Positions 25,220-33,758 of a DNA stretch of 64,000 bases are shown here, piece by piece. The notes under the pieces are model-generated. The model searched no databases. It saw only the letters and a list, made by a program, of their open reading frames with translations, and was not told the DNA's origin. The DNA is taken from NCBI GenBank assembly GCA_016125455.1, contig WGLS01000005.1, positions 124,001 to 188,000 of the forward strand, given 5' to 3'. Made by a program: the position numbers and the translations under genes. The stretch comes from Alphaproteobacteria bacterium (GTDB lineage: Bacteria > Pseudomonadota > Alphaproteobacteria > Caulobacterales > Parvularculaceae). Each line of letters opens with the position of its first letter. Positions within the stretch are counted from its first letter, which is position 1.

Positions 25220-26251
25220 ATGACGGCATCGCGGACCGACACGCCGGAAGGCGCGCCGAACGACGCCAAACAGGAGCCCCGGATTGGTGCCCGGAGCGGG
25301 CCCCGCGAGACCGTCAGCATCATCTTCCGCGCTCTCAACGAGGAGAAATGGTTCGGCCAGGCGCTCGCCGCCTGCCGCGAGCAGGAGATCGCCGACGCCG
25401 ACGTTGAGATCATTCTCGTCGATTCCGGCTCCACCGACCGGACCGTCGAGATCGCCGAGGCGGCCGGCGCGCGCATCGTCCATATCAAGAAGCACGATTT
25501 CACCTTCGGCCGGTCGCTGAACTATGGCTGCGAGGCCGCGGCGGGGGATTATCTCGTATTTATCTCCGCCCACTGCATTCCGGCGCACCGGCACTGGCTC
25601 GCCAACCTCATCCGGCCCTTGCGCGAGGGACTGGTCGATTACTCCTACGGCCGCCAGCTCGGGCACGAGGTGACCAAATTCTCTGAACGGCAGATTTTCG
25701 CGCAGTATTTTCCGGCCTTCGACAAGCTTCCCCAGGCCGATTTTTTCGCCAACAACGCCAACGCCGCGATCGCCCGCGAGCTTTGGGAAAAACACCGTTT
25801 CGACGAGACCGTGACGGGCCTGGAGGACATGGTCCTCGCCAAGGCGATCGTCCGGGATGGCGGGCGGATCGGCTATGTCGCCGACGCGCCGGTGTACCAC
25901 ATCCACGAAGAGACCCTGCGCCAGACCCGGCGCCGCTATTACCGCGAGGCGCTGACCCTGCGCGAGATCATGCCGGAGGTGCAACTGCACTTCGGCGACT
26001 TCGTGCGCTACACGACAGCCGCGATCCTGCACGATTTTTCCGAGGCGCTGAGCGAGCGCAAGCTGCTGAGCGTCGCGGGCGAGGTCGTCTCGTTTCGTCT
26101 CATGCAGTATTGGGGCGCCTGGAAGGGGCACACCGAGAACCGCGTCCTCTCCCATGCCCAGAAGGAAAGCTACTACTACCCGAAGCCGGCGAAGCGGCAG
26201 CCGGACGACGGGACAACGACCGGCCGCAGCCGGCGCGCGCCAGCTGAATGA
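25220..26251 (+). CDS. GT2-family glycosyltransferase
   Basis: 343 residues from ATG 25220 with GGGG nine bases before. After a ~30-residue polar leader comes a GT-A fold: VSIIFRALNEEKWFGQALAA, VEIILVDSGSTDRTVEIAE, HDFTFGRSLNYGCEAAAGDYLVFISAHC and LEDMVLAKAIVRDGGRIGYV. The usual DxD reads SAHC, which several rhamnosyl-type GT2 enzymes also show. Its C-terminal region is soluble, so it acts at the cytoplasmic face. It precedes the cytidylyltransferase operon by 101 bases and may use the sugar made there (inference). Confidence 0.88.
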   Translation: MTASRTDTPEGAPNDAKQEPRIGARSGPRETVSIIFRALNEEKWFGQALAACREQEIADADVEIILVDSGSTDRTVEIAEAAGARIVHIKKHDFTFGRSLNYGCEAAAGDYLVFISAHCIPAHRHWLANLIRPLREGLVDYSYGRQLGHEVTKFSERQIFAQYFPAFDKLPQADFFANNANAAIARELWEKHRFDETVTGLEDMVLAKAIVRDGGRIGYVADAPVYHIHEETLRQTRRRYYREALTLREIMPEVQLHFGDFVRYTTAAILHDFSEALSERKLLSVAGEVVSFRLMQYWGAWKGHTENRVLSHAQKESYYYPKPAKRQPDDGTTTGRSRRAPAE

Positions 26252-26352
26252 AGGCGGGCGAATGACTTGACGGACGCCCCGCCTTGCCGGAAGCGGGGAG
26301 CCCGTCGCCGCGCCCGATCCGGAGCGCCGGCCCGCACTGATGGACATGGAAC

Positions 26353-27075
26353 ATGATTGCAGACGCCAGACGCGTCACGGCCCTGTTGCCGATGAAGGCC
26401 CACAGCGCACGCGTGACCTCGAAGAACTTCCGGGACATCGCCGGCAAGCCGCTGTTCCGCTGGATCCTCGACGTCATGTGCGGCATGGCGGAAATCGACC
26501 GCGTCGTCATCAACACCGACGCGCGCGCCATTCTCGCCGACAACGGGCTTAAGGATGGCGACTATGGCGGCAAGGTCATGATCCGCGACCGCCGCCCGGA
26601 AATCTGCGGCGACTTCGTGTCCATGAATCTCGTGCTGGCCGACGACATCGCCAATGTCGCGTCAGACTATTTCTTCATGACCCACACGACCAATCCGCTG
26701 CTCTCCGCATCGACGATCCGGCGAATGCTCGATCAGTTCGCCGCGGCGGCGGCAGACGGCCGCGCCGACAGCCTGTTCACCGTAAACCGGCTGCAGACCC
26801 GGTTCTATACGCCGGAAGGCGCGCCCATCAATCACGACCCGGACAATCTCGTCAGGACGCAGGACCTGCCGCCCTATATGGAGGAAAACTCAGTCGGCTA
26901 CCTCTTCACCGCGGAGAGCTTCGCGCGCACTGGCGCGCGGATCGGCGCGCGGCCGATCCTGTTCGAGACGCCGCGGCTCGAGAGCGTCGACATCGACGAG
27001 AAATCCGACTGGTACATGGCCGAATCGCTCCTGATGCGGATCGCCGCTGGCGAAACCCTGCCCACGGAAGAATAG
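26353..27075 (+). CDS. CMP-sugar-acid cytidylyltransferase, NeuA-like
   Basis: 240 residues. The N-terminal CTP-binding signature, usually IPARGGSKRIPxKN, is LLPMKAHSARVTSKNFRDIAGKPLF. It is followed by DRVVINTDARAI, the family's THTTNPLLSASTIRRML in place of LQPTSPLR, and the metal-binding pair in LESVDIDEKSDWYMAE. These enzymes couple CTP to a sugar acid (sialic, legionaminic, pseudaminic or Kdo type). It is distinct from kdsB at 45400, so a second CMP-activated acid is likely. No NeuB-type condensing synthase is in the window. It heads a five-gene run with gaps or overlaps of at most six bases. Substrate unknown. Confidence 0.85.
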   Translation: MIADARRVTALLPMKAHSARVTSKNFRDIAGKPLFRWILDVMCGMAEIDRVVINTDARAILADNGLKDGDYGGKVMIRDRRPEICGDFVSMNLVLADDIANVASDYFFMTHTTNPLLSASTIRRMLDQFAAAAADGRADSLFTVNRLQTRFYTPEGAPINHDPDNLVRTQDLPPYMEENSVGYLFTAESFARTGARIGARPILFETPRLESVDIDEKSDWYMAESLLMRIAAGETLPTEE

Positions 27076-27081
27076 ACCCGC

Positions 27082-28029
27082 ATGTCCCGTCCGAACGTTC
27101 TCGTCACCTGTCCGCCCATGCTTGGCCTGTTCGATGAGTTCGCCGCCGATTTCGAGGCGGCGGGCCTCTCCGCGACGCCTGCGAAAGTAACGCAGGTGCT
27201 GAGCGAAGACGAACTGGTCGCGCTCGTCCCAAACCATGACGGCTGGATCATCGGCGACGACCCGGCGAGCCGCCGCGTCATCGAGGCGGCTGCGAAGGGC
27301 AGGCTGCGCGCGGCGGTGAAGTGGGGCGTCGGCGTGGACAATGTGGACTTTGCCGCCTTCAAGGACCTCGGGCTGCCGGTCGAGAACACGCCGGGCGTCT
27401 TCGGCGGCGAAGTCGCCGACGTCGCGCTCACCTATGCGCTTGGCCTCGCGCGCGAGACCTATTTCATCGACCGCGAGATACGGGTCAACAATGGCTGGCC
27501 GAAGCCGAGCGGCATCAGCATCGCCGGCCGCACGGTCGCGCTTGTCGGCTTCGGCGACATCGGGTCCCAGACGGCGAAACGGCTGATCCCCTGCGGCGCA
27601 AGGGTGATAGCCTATGATCCGTTCTACAAGCCGGTCGATGGCGTTGCGGTCGAGACCGCTCAGTGGCCGGCGCGCATTGGCGAGGCGGATTTCCTGATCT
27701 TCACCTGTCCGCTGACGCCGCAGACCCGGGGCATGTTCAATCATGACCTTGTCCCCATGCTGAAGGATGGCGTGCGCGTCGTGAACGTGGCGCGGGGGCC
27801 GGTCGTTGTGGAGTCTGCGCTCATCGAGGCGCTCAGGTCCGGCAAAGTCCATTCCGCGGCGCTTGACGTCTTTGAAGTGGAGCCGTTGCCCGCGACCTCG
27901 CCGCTGCGCGGATTTGATAGCTGCATCTTCGGTTCGCACAACGGCTCCAACTCCGCGGACGCGGTGCGCCGGGTCAGCCGCATCGCGATCGGCAAGATGG
28001 CGCGTTTTCTCGGAACGACGCTGGCGTGA
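27082..28029 (+). CDS. D-isomer-specific 2-hydroxyacid dehydrogenase (SerA-like)
   Basis: 315 residues, normal for the catalytic core without a regulatory ACT domain. The NAD fold has VALVGFGDIGSQTAKRL. The catalytic triad is visible as Arg in VVNVARGPVV, Glu in DVFEVEPLP and His in FGSHNGSNS. LRAAVKWGVGVDNVDFAAFK is the substrate-side signature of phosphoglycerate dehydrogenase relatives. It would interconvert a 2-keto acid and a D-2-hydroxy acid. Its place six bases after a cytidylyltransferase and overlapping an SDR gene by GTGA argues against serine synthesis and for a sugar-acid pathway, though this is inference. Confidence 0.88.
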   Translation: MSRPNVLVTCPPMLGLFDEFAADFEAAGLSATPAKVTQVLSEDELVALVPNHDGWIIGDDPASRRVIEAAAKGRLRAAVKWGVGVDNVDFAAFKDLGLPVENTPGVFGGEVADVALTYALGLARETYFIDREIRVNNGWPKPSGISIAGRTVALVGFGDIGSQTAKRLIPCGARVIAYDPFYKPVDGVAVETAQWPARIGEADFLIFTCPLTPQTRGMFNHDLVPMLKDGVRVVNVARGPVVVESALIEALRSGKVHSAALDVFEVEPLPATSPLRGFDSCIFGSHNGSNSADAVRRVSRIAIGKMARFLGTTLA

Positions 28030-28769
28030 CAGGGCGCAGCGTTCTCATCACCGGCTGCAATGGCGGCATCGGCGTCGAGCTCATGCGGGTTTTCGCGGAC
28101 GCGGGCTGGCGAGCCATCGGCGTCGACCGTAACCCGGCCGAGCCCGTCGGCGCCGAGAGCGTGATCCATGTGGATATCGGCGGACTTGTTCGCGACGCAG
28201 GCGCGCGGGCGAATTTTGCGGCGGACGTGCGCAAGCGGTGCGACGGCGCGCCGCTCGGCTGCATCATCAACAACGCGGCCGTGCAGCGTCTCGGCAAGCT
28301 TGAAGACCTCGCCGTCGACGACATCATCGAGACAATGGACGTAAACGTGGTCGCGCCGATGTTGCTCGTTCGGGCGTTCCTGCCAGAACTGCGCGCGAAC
28401 AGTGGCGCCGTCGTCAATATCGGTTCGGTCCATGCCCAGGCCACGAAGCCGAATTTCTCCGCCTACGCTACATCCAAATCGGCGCTGCATGGCCTGACCC
28501 GCGCGCTGTCAGTCGATCTGGGGCCAGAGGTTCGGGTCAATACGCTCGCTCCGGCGGCTACGGCGACGCCGATGTTGAAGGCGGGCTTTGAAAATGATGA
28601 CGCCGCGTTTGCGGCGCTTGAGAACGTGCACCCGCTGCGGCGCATCGCGGAGCCCGCGGAAATCGCGCGGATCGCGCTTTTCCTTGCATCTGAGGATGCG
28701 AGTTTCCTCACCGGCGCGACGGTCTTCGCCGACGGCGGGGTCCTGTCGCGCCTGCATGACCCGGCCTGA
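28026..28769 (+). CDS. SDR-family oxidoreductase
   Basis: 247 residues from a GTG overlapping the preceding stop. It is a classical short-chain dehydrogenase: SVLITGCNGGIGVELM for cofactor binding, CIINNAAVQ (NNAG-type), the catalytic Ser in VVNIGSVHAQ and YATSK for Tyr and Lys, then RVNTLAPAATATPM and a C-terminal FLTGATVFADGG. The aspartate after beta-2 (AIGVDRN) suggests NAD(H). It probably oxidises or reduces a hydroxyl on the sugar acid handled by the operon. The substrate cannot be told from sequence. Confidence 0.9.
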   Translation: MTGRSVLITGCNGGIGVELMRVFADAGWRAIGVDRNPAEPVGAESVIHVDIGGLVRDAGARANFAADVRKRCDGAPLGCIINNAAVQRLGKLEDLAVDDIIETMDVNVVAPMLLVRAFLPELRANSGAVVNIGSVHAQATKPNFSAYATSKSALHGLTRALSVDLGPEVRVNTLAPAATATPMLKAGFENDDAAFAALENVHPLRRIAEPAEIARIALFLASEDASFLTGATVFADGGVLSRLHDPA

Positions 28770-28773
28770 CGCG

Positions 28774-29682
28774 ATGGCGGAACCGGTTTCCATCGGGAGC
28801 ATCGAGTGCGTCGCGGATGTCGGGGCCGCGCTTGGCGAGGGGCCGCTCTGGGACCCGCGTGCCAAGCGCCTGATCTGGGTCGACATAAAGGGCGACCGAA
28901 TTTTCCGGTTCGACCCCGTTTCAGGGCGTACGGAGGAATGGTCCTGCGACGGCATGACGAGCGCCATCGGCCTTGCAGACGCGGGCGGATATGTTTCGGC
29001 AGCAAGACACGGATTTTTCCTGCTAGACCTCGATGATGCCGGCGGCGGCGTGCGCCGGCGGGCGCTGGCCGATCCGGAAGCCGATGCGCCGGGCAACCGT
29101 TTCAATGACGGCAAGGTCGATCCCGCCGGCGGCTTCTGGGCCGGGACCATGGACGACGCCGAGCGCGAGACGACCGGCGCCTGGTGGCGCCTGTCGCCCG
29201 ACGGCGCGGCGACGCGCCTCGCGGCCTGCTTCCGGGTGACGAACGGGCCGGCGTTCGACCCGACGCGCGGCCGCGTCTTTATGACCGACTCGGCGCGCCG
29301 GACGATCTTCGTTGCCGAGACCGAGGGCGCAGCGCCGGGCGAGCTCGGCGTCTTCAGGACGTTCGGTGATGGCGACGGTTACCCGGACGGCATGGAAATC
29401 GACGCCGAAGGCTGTCTTTGGGTGGCGTTCTGGGACGGCGGCGCGGTGCGGCGGTTTTCGCCGGATGCCGATCTCCTCCAGACCGTCGATCTGCCGGTCC
29501 CGCGGCCGACCAGCCTCGCCTTCGCCGGGGCCGATATTTTCGTGACGTCCGCACGGATCGGGCTCGACGCCGCGGCGCTCGACGCCGCGCCGCTTTCCGG
29601 CGCCCTGTTCCGGATCCGGACGGACCGGCCGATTGGCGGCCCGGCGGCGTATTTCCGCGCCGGCGCGATCCTGGAAAACTGA
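28774..29682 (+). CDS. SMP-30/gluconolactonase-family lactonase
   Basis: 302 residues from ATG 28774; an in-frame ATG 18 bases earlier is possible. The six-bladed propeller shows its metal-site motifs in order: Glu in ALGEGPLWDPRAKRL, Asn and Asp in NRFNDGKVDPAGGFWAGTM, Asn in CFRVTNGPAFDP and Asp in GYPDGMEIDAEGCLWVAFWD. The family hydrolyses sugar lactones with a divalent metal. In this operon it may open an aldonolactone made by the SDR, giving an acid for CMP activation (inference). It overlaps the next transferase start by one base, which strengthens the operon. Confidence 0.9.
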   Translation: MAEPVSIGSIECVADVGAALGEGPLWDPRAKRLIWVDIKGDRIFRFDPVSGRTEEWSCDGMTSAIGLADAGGYVSAARHGFFLLDLDDAGGGVRRRALADPEADAPGNRFNDGKVDPAGGFWAGTMDDAERETTGAWWRLSPDGAATRLAACFRVTNGPAFDPTRGRVFMTDSARRTIFVAETEGAAPGELGVFRTFGDGDGYPDGMEIDAEGCLWVAFWDGGAVRRFSPDADLLQTVDLPVPRPTSLAFAGADIFVTSARIGLDAAALDAAPLSGALFRIRTDRPIGGPAAYFRAGAILEN

Positions 29683-30755
29683 TGAATAATGAATTCGCTA
29701 TCTCTGTCCCGATTGGCGCTTACCATCCTTTCCTGAGGGATTGCCTGAAGAGCCTGTCGATCCAGTCGCCGCGGCCGCGCGTCGCGCTTCTCGACGCGTC
29801 CGGCGACCCTCGGGTCAAGGCGGCGGCGGACGACTTCCGGGACCTTCTCGCCTATCGGCGGCATGGGCCGGACGGCGGGCAGTCGGACGCTATCCTGGAG
29901 GGCTGGCGGCATGTGGACGGCGACATTCTCGGCTGGCTGAACGCCGACGATGCGCTATATCCGGATGCGCTCGCCCGGGCGTCGGCGCGGTTCGCGGCGG
30001 ACCCCGGCCTTGAGGTCGTGTCCGGCCATACGGTGATCGTCGACGATGACGGCGCAGTTACCGGCTATCACTGGGCGGTCGAGCCGCCGGGCCCTTCGCT
30101 GCTTAGCGGCGACACGATTTCCCAGCCTTCCTGCTTTTTCCGCCGGTCGCTGCACGATCGCGTCGGCGGCCTTGATGCGGATCTTCACTATACGATGGAC
30201 TGGGACCTCTGGGTGCGGTTCTGGAACGCCGGGGCGCGGTTCGATTTCATCGACGAAACCCTGTCGCGCGTCTTGTGGACGAAAGACGCCAAGACGGGCG
30301 GCTTCAACGGGCGCCGGCGCGCGGAAATAGGGCGCATTCTCGACGCGAACGCGCCGTCCGCGGCGCGACTGAAAAGCCGCATCGGGTTCGGGCTGCACTA
30401 TCTCGCCGAATATGTTCTGCCGACGGAATTCGCCTACGCCCTGCGCGAGGCGGTCTCTCCATCCAGCAAGACGATCAACGGGCTCGGCCGGAACGGCGAG
30501 ATTGCAGCCGTCGCGTCCTTGCCGCTTGTGCATTTTGGCGACCATGCCGTCAGATCCCTGAGGATCGGCTTCCGCGGGCCGGACCAGGGCGTTGCAAGGA
30601 CGTTCGTTGACGACGCCGAAGCGCGCATCGACTGGGACGGCAAGGTCATGGCCGTGACGCCGGCGGCGCCAATCGAGCCGGCCGCCACGTCGATCCTGCG
30701 CCTTGAAGCGTCGCCCGGCGCGATCCCGAGACTTCGCCATGTCCGCTTCGCCTGA
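29682..30755 (+). CDS. GT2-family glycosyltransferase
   Basis: 357 residues; the ATG at 29682 shares a base with the upstream stop. The first ~210 residues are a GT-A domain: FAISVPIGAYHPFLRDCL, then GGQSDAILEGW and GWLNADDALYPDALA, where NADD is the DxD-type metal motif, and ISQPSCFFRRSLHDRVGGLD and YTMDWDLWVRFW later. The last ~120 residues are a separate region without a family I know. It is the last enzyme clearly coupled to the CMP-acid operon, and overlaps the following GT gene by 17 bases. Donor sugar is unknown. Confidence 0.88.
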   Translation: MNNEFAISVPIGAYHPFLRDCLKSLSIQSPRPRVALLDASGDPRVKAAADDFRDLLAYRRHGPDGGQSDAILEGWRHVDGDILGWLNADDALYPDALARASARFAADPGLEVVSGHTVIVDDDGAVTGYHWAVEPPGPSLLSGDTISQPSCFFRRSLHDRVGGLDADLHYTMDWDLWVRFWNAGARFDFIDETLSRVLWTKDAKTGGFNGRRRAEIGRILDANAPSAARLKSRIGFGLHYLAEYVLPTEFAYALREAVSPSSKTINGLGRNGEIAAVASLPLVHFGDHAVRSLRIGFRGPDQGVARTFVDDAEARIDWDGKVMAVTPAAPIEPAATSILRLEASPGAIPRLRHVRFA

Positions 30756-31821
30756 TCCGGGCGAGGGGGCCATCGACGGCAAGCCGCCAGCCGTCTCGGT
30801 CATCATCGTCAACTTTAATTCCGGCAAGAGGCTTGCCGACGCGTTGCGCCATCTCAGGGGCCAGACCTTCGCTGACTTCGAGACCATCGTTGTCGACAAT
30901 GGGTCGACTGATGAGTCGATCGCGCTGGCGAAAGCGTCCGGTCAGGCATTCAGGCTGATCGATGCCGGCGCCAATCTCGGCTTCGCCGCGGCAAACAATC
31001 TTGCGGCGAGAAGCGCGCGCGGCCGCTGGCTCGCCTTGCTCAATCCCGATGCCTACGCGGATGACCGCTGGCTGGAAGCGCTTCTCGACGCTGCGGCGCG
31101 CCATCCTGATATCGACGCATTCGGATCAATGCAGGTCGACGCAACAGACCCGCGAAGGGTCGATGGCGCCGGCGACTGCTTTCATGTCGGCGGAGTCTAC
31201 TATCGGGGCGGCTTTGGCCGGACCCTCGATGCGATCGGTTTTCCCGACGCCTTCGACGACGTGATGGAGTGTTTTGCCCCGTGCGCCGCCGCCGCGCTCT
31301 ATCGCGCCGAGACGTTTGCAGGGCTCGGCGGCTTTGACGAAACCCTTTTCTGCTATGGCGAGGACGTCGATTTCGGGTTTCGGTTGCGGCTTGCCGGCGG
31401 TCGCTGTGCGCAGGTTCGCGACGCGCTCGTGCGCCATGAAGGATCGGGCGTCACCGGAAGGCGCAGCGACTTCACTGTGTACCACGGCCATCGCAACCGG
31501 ATCTGGGTTGCATACAAGAATGTTCCCGGCGCGATCTACTGGCCGACCTTGCCCCTGCGATGGGCCGCGCACCTTGCGCTGTTCGTCAAGGCGGCACTGG
31601 CGGGCGCCGGGCCGGCCTACTTGCGCGCGATCAGGGATGGATTTCTGGGCGTCGGCGCCTATCGCACGGCGCGGCGCGAGCTGCAGGCGGGGCGTCGGGC
31701 GCCGCTCGGCGAGCTGGCGCGGGCGATGGCCTGGAACCCGGTGGCGCTTCTGGATCGGCGGGCGCAGCTGCGAAAGCTGCCTTTGACCCCGCCGGTCGCG
31801 CCGCCGCCTGCGGCGCGTTAA
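30739..31821 (+). CDS. GT2-family glycosyltransferase, rhamnosyltransferase-like
   Basis: 360 residues from ATG 30739. The layout is that of WbbL/RfbF-type transferases: VSVIIVNFNSGKRLADALRH, FETIVVDNGSTDESIALA, ANLGFAAANNLA, the metal motif in LALLNPDAYADDRWLE, a CFAPCAAAALYRAETFAGLGG acceptor loop and YGEDVDFGFRLRLAGG. A hydrophobic patch near 270-310 may touch the membrane. dTDP-L-rhamnose from the rml genes at 35-38.7 kb is a plausible donor. The gene ends the tightly packed run; 112 bases with two hairpins separate it from the next gene. Confidence 0.88.
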   Translation: MSASPDPGEGAIDGKPPAVSVIIVNFNSGKRLADALRHLRGQTFADFETIVVDNGSTDESIALAKASGQAFRLIDAGANLGFAAANNLAARSARGRWLALLNPDAYADDRWLEALLDAAARHPDIDAFGSMQVDATDPRRVDGAGDCFHVGGVYYRGGFGRTLDAIGFPDAFDDVMECFAPCAAAALYRAETFAGLGGFDETLFCYGEDVDFGFRLRLAGGRCAQVRDALVRHEGSGVTGRRSDFTVYHGHRNRIWVAYKNVPGAIYWPTLPLRWAAHLALFVKAALAGAGPAYLRAIRDGFLGVGAYRTARRELQAGRRAPLGELARAMAWNPVALLDRRAQLRKLPLTPPVAPPPAAR

Positions 31822-31933
31822 CACGCCGGAAACCGAACTGGCCCAAAACCGAACCCATGCGTGGCGGGCGCGTCCCGCCGCTGACGGCCAATGGCGGCGT
31901 CGCCCTCGTGCGCCATTGGAATGAGGGTTCGAC
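31822..31933 (+). promoter_or_regulatory. Leader with two consecutive inverted repeats before a TTG-started gene
   Basis: The first hairpin is GGCGGG(31863-31868)/CCCGCC(31874-31879) with a five-base loop. The second is CCAATGGCG(31888-31896)/CGCCATTGG(31911-31919) with a 14-base loop. Neither is followed by a T run, so intrinsic termination is unlikely. The second ends four bases before the GAGGG ribosome-binding site of the TTG start at 31934, and could limit translation or protect the RNA end. Confidence 0.5.
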
Positions 31934-32962
31934 TTGAACACACACGCGTTCGACCTGACGCCTGCGCCGGGAATGCGGTCCTCGCAGACCCGCGGGCTGT
32001 CGGTTGTCGTTCCGTGCCTTGACGAAGAGGCGGTCCTTGAGACAACCCTCGAACGGCTCGTCACGGTCTGCGAGGCGACAGCGCCCGGCCGTTACGAAAT
32101 CATTCTTGTGGATGACGGCTCGACGGATCGCACCTGGTCGGTGATCGAGGCGGCGACGCGGCGCAACGCCGCCATCGTCGGGGTTCGCCTGTCCCGCAAT
32201 CACGGCCATCAGCTCGCGTTGCTGGCGGGCCTGTCCGAGGTCCGTGGCGAACTCGTTCTCGTCATCGACGCCGACCTCCAGGATCCCCCCGAAATCCTGC
32301 CGGACATGATCGACCTGATGGCGGTCGAAGGCGCCGATGTCGTCTACGGCAAGCGCCGGACGCGGACCGGCGAAACATTTTTCAAGAGGCTCACGGCGGA
32401 CTGGTTCTACAGGTTGCTCGACAAGTCGACGGATTTTGAAATTCCGCTCGACGCCGGCGATTTCAGGCTGATGACGCGACAGATTTCCGACCTTCTCGTG
32501 TCGATGCCCGAGCGGGACCGCTTCACGCGGGGCATGGTGGCCTGGCTCGGGTTCAGGCAGGTCCCGTTCCTCTATGACCGGGAGCCGCGCCACGCCGGGG
32601 AAACGAAGTACACGTTGCGGAAGATGCTCCGGCTCGCCTCGGACGCGTTTCTCGGATTTTCACTGCTGCCGCTCCGTTTCGGGCTGTTCCTGGCCGCGTT
32701 CACGTCGATCTTTTCGATCGGGATGGGCATCTTCGTGGTCGGATCCGCGTTAATGACGAATACCGCCCCGGGCTGGGCCTCGGCGATGCTGTTCTCGTCG
32801 ATTGTCGCCAGCGCCCAGTTCGCCGTGCTTGGCGTGATCGGGGAATATGTCGGGCGCATCTATCTGCAGGACAAGAAGCGTCCCCTGTTCCTCGTCAGTC
32901 GCCTGTCGGATCGACGCAATGCGCCGGCGCGCGAGCCGTCAAGGTTCGCGGCGAGCGCATAG
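31934..32962 (+). CDS. Polyprenyl-phosphate glycosyltransferase, GtrB/DPM1-like (GT2)
   Basis: 342 residues from a TTG with GAGGG six bases before. The GT-A part has LSVVVPCLDEEAVLETTL, YEIILVDDGSTDRTW, NHGHQLALLAGL and the metal motif in VIDADLQDPPEILPDMI. FKRLTADWFYRLLDKSTD and DAGDFRLMTRQ are typical of GtrB/ArnC relatives. Two transmembrane helices near 235-300 anchor it. It would load a sugar onto undecaprenyl phosphate for use in the periplasm. GtrA-family proteins move that lipid, and one is encoded at 40690, 8 kb away. TTG plus the upstream hairpins suggests modest, controlled translation. Confidence 0.88.
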   Translation: MNTHAFDLTPAPGMRSSQTRGLSVVVPCLDEEAVLETTLERLVTVCEATAPGRYEIILVDDGSTDRTWSVIEAATRRNAAIVGVRLSRNHGHQLALLAGLSEVRGELVLVIDADLQDPPEILPDMIDLMAVEGADVVYGKRRTRTGETFFKRLTADWFYRLLDKSTDFEIPLDAGDFRLMTRQISDLLVSMPERDRFTRGMVAWLGFRQVPFLYDREPRHAGETKYTLRKMLRLASDAFLGFSLLPLRFGLFLAAFTSIFSIGMGIFVVGSALMTNTAPGWASAMLFSSIVASAQFAVLGVIGEYVGRIYLQDKKRPLFLVSRLSDRRNAPAREPSRFAASA

Positions 32963-32971
32963 GAGGCGCCC

Positions 32972-33664
32972 ATGGACGCTGCGGAGTTCGACAAGTTCGC
33001 CGACGAATACTATGCGACGCACAAGGACAATATCCGCGCGTCGGGCGAAGATCCGGAGTTCTTTGCGGAATACAAGGTCCGGGAAGTCGCCGCCGACTTG
33101 TCAAGGGCGCAGGTGGAACCGCCGCGGACAGTGCTTGACCTTGGCGGCGGCGTGGGCGCGTCGACCGTCCACCTCAGAAACGCCTTCCCTGCCGCCCGCC
33201 TGATCCTCGCCGACGTCTCGCGACGCAGCCTTGAGATCGCCGGAGGGCGGGGCGTCCCCGGGCTCGAGATCGCGCATCTTGACGGCGAGACGCTGCCATT
33301 CCGGGACGGCGAGATTGACCTCGTTTTTGTCGCCTGCGTCTTTCACCACGTCGATCACGACCGGCACGCCGGCATGCTTAACGAGATCCGTCGCGTTCTG
33401 GCGCCGGAAGGCCGGTTCTATCTTTTCGAGCACAATCCCTGGAACCCGTTGACGCGCAAGGCGGTTTGGGAATGCCCGTTTGATGAGAACGCCGTTTTGA
33501 TTTCCGGTCGGACGATGCTGGACCGGGTGCGCAAGGCCGGGTTTGGCGCTGCGCGCGTTTCTTACCGCGTATTTTTCCCGAGGGCGTTGCGGTCGTTGCG
33601 GCGCTTTGAGCCGCTACTCGGCTTTGCCCCCATCGGCGCCCAGTACTTCATTGCGGCGCGCTGA
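32972..33664 (+). CDS. Class I SAM-dependent methyltransferase (Methyltransf_11 type)
   Basis: 230 residues. TVLDLGGGVGASTVHL is motif I, ARLILADVSRRSLEIA gives the acidic residue of motif II, and DLVFVACVFHHVDHDRHAGML with EIRRVLAPEGRFYLFEHNPWNPL completes the UbiE-like core. It starts nine bases after the GtrB-like gene, a pairing that recurs in glycan loci, where the methyltransferase may act on the lipid-linked sugar. Substrate unknown. A 94-base gap with nothing recognisable follows. Confidence 0.88.
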   Translation: MDAAEFDKFADEYYATHKDNIRASGEDPEFFAEYKVREVAADLSRAQVEPPRTVLDLGGGVGASTVHLRNAFPAARLILADVSRRSLEIAGGRGVPGLEIAHLDGETLPFRDGEIDLVFVACVFHHVDHDRHAGMLNEIRRVLAPEGRFYLFEHNPWNPLTRKAVWECPFDENAVLISGRTMLDRVRKAGFGAARVSYRVFFPRALRSLRRFEPLLGFAPIGAQYFIAAR

Positions 33665-33758
33665 AGCGGTTTCAGCCTGATTGCGCGGTCCCGGCGGCGC
33701 CGCTATTTCCATCGGCGGCGCAGCGCGTCGATAGGCAGAACAAGGCGGGCGACGACGG

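Noticed and set aside
27082-28029. Calling the gene serA (serine synthesis)
   Set aside because: It has the shared catalytic residues but no regulatory domain, and is translationally linked to cytidylyltransferase and SDR genes.
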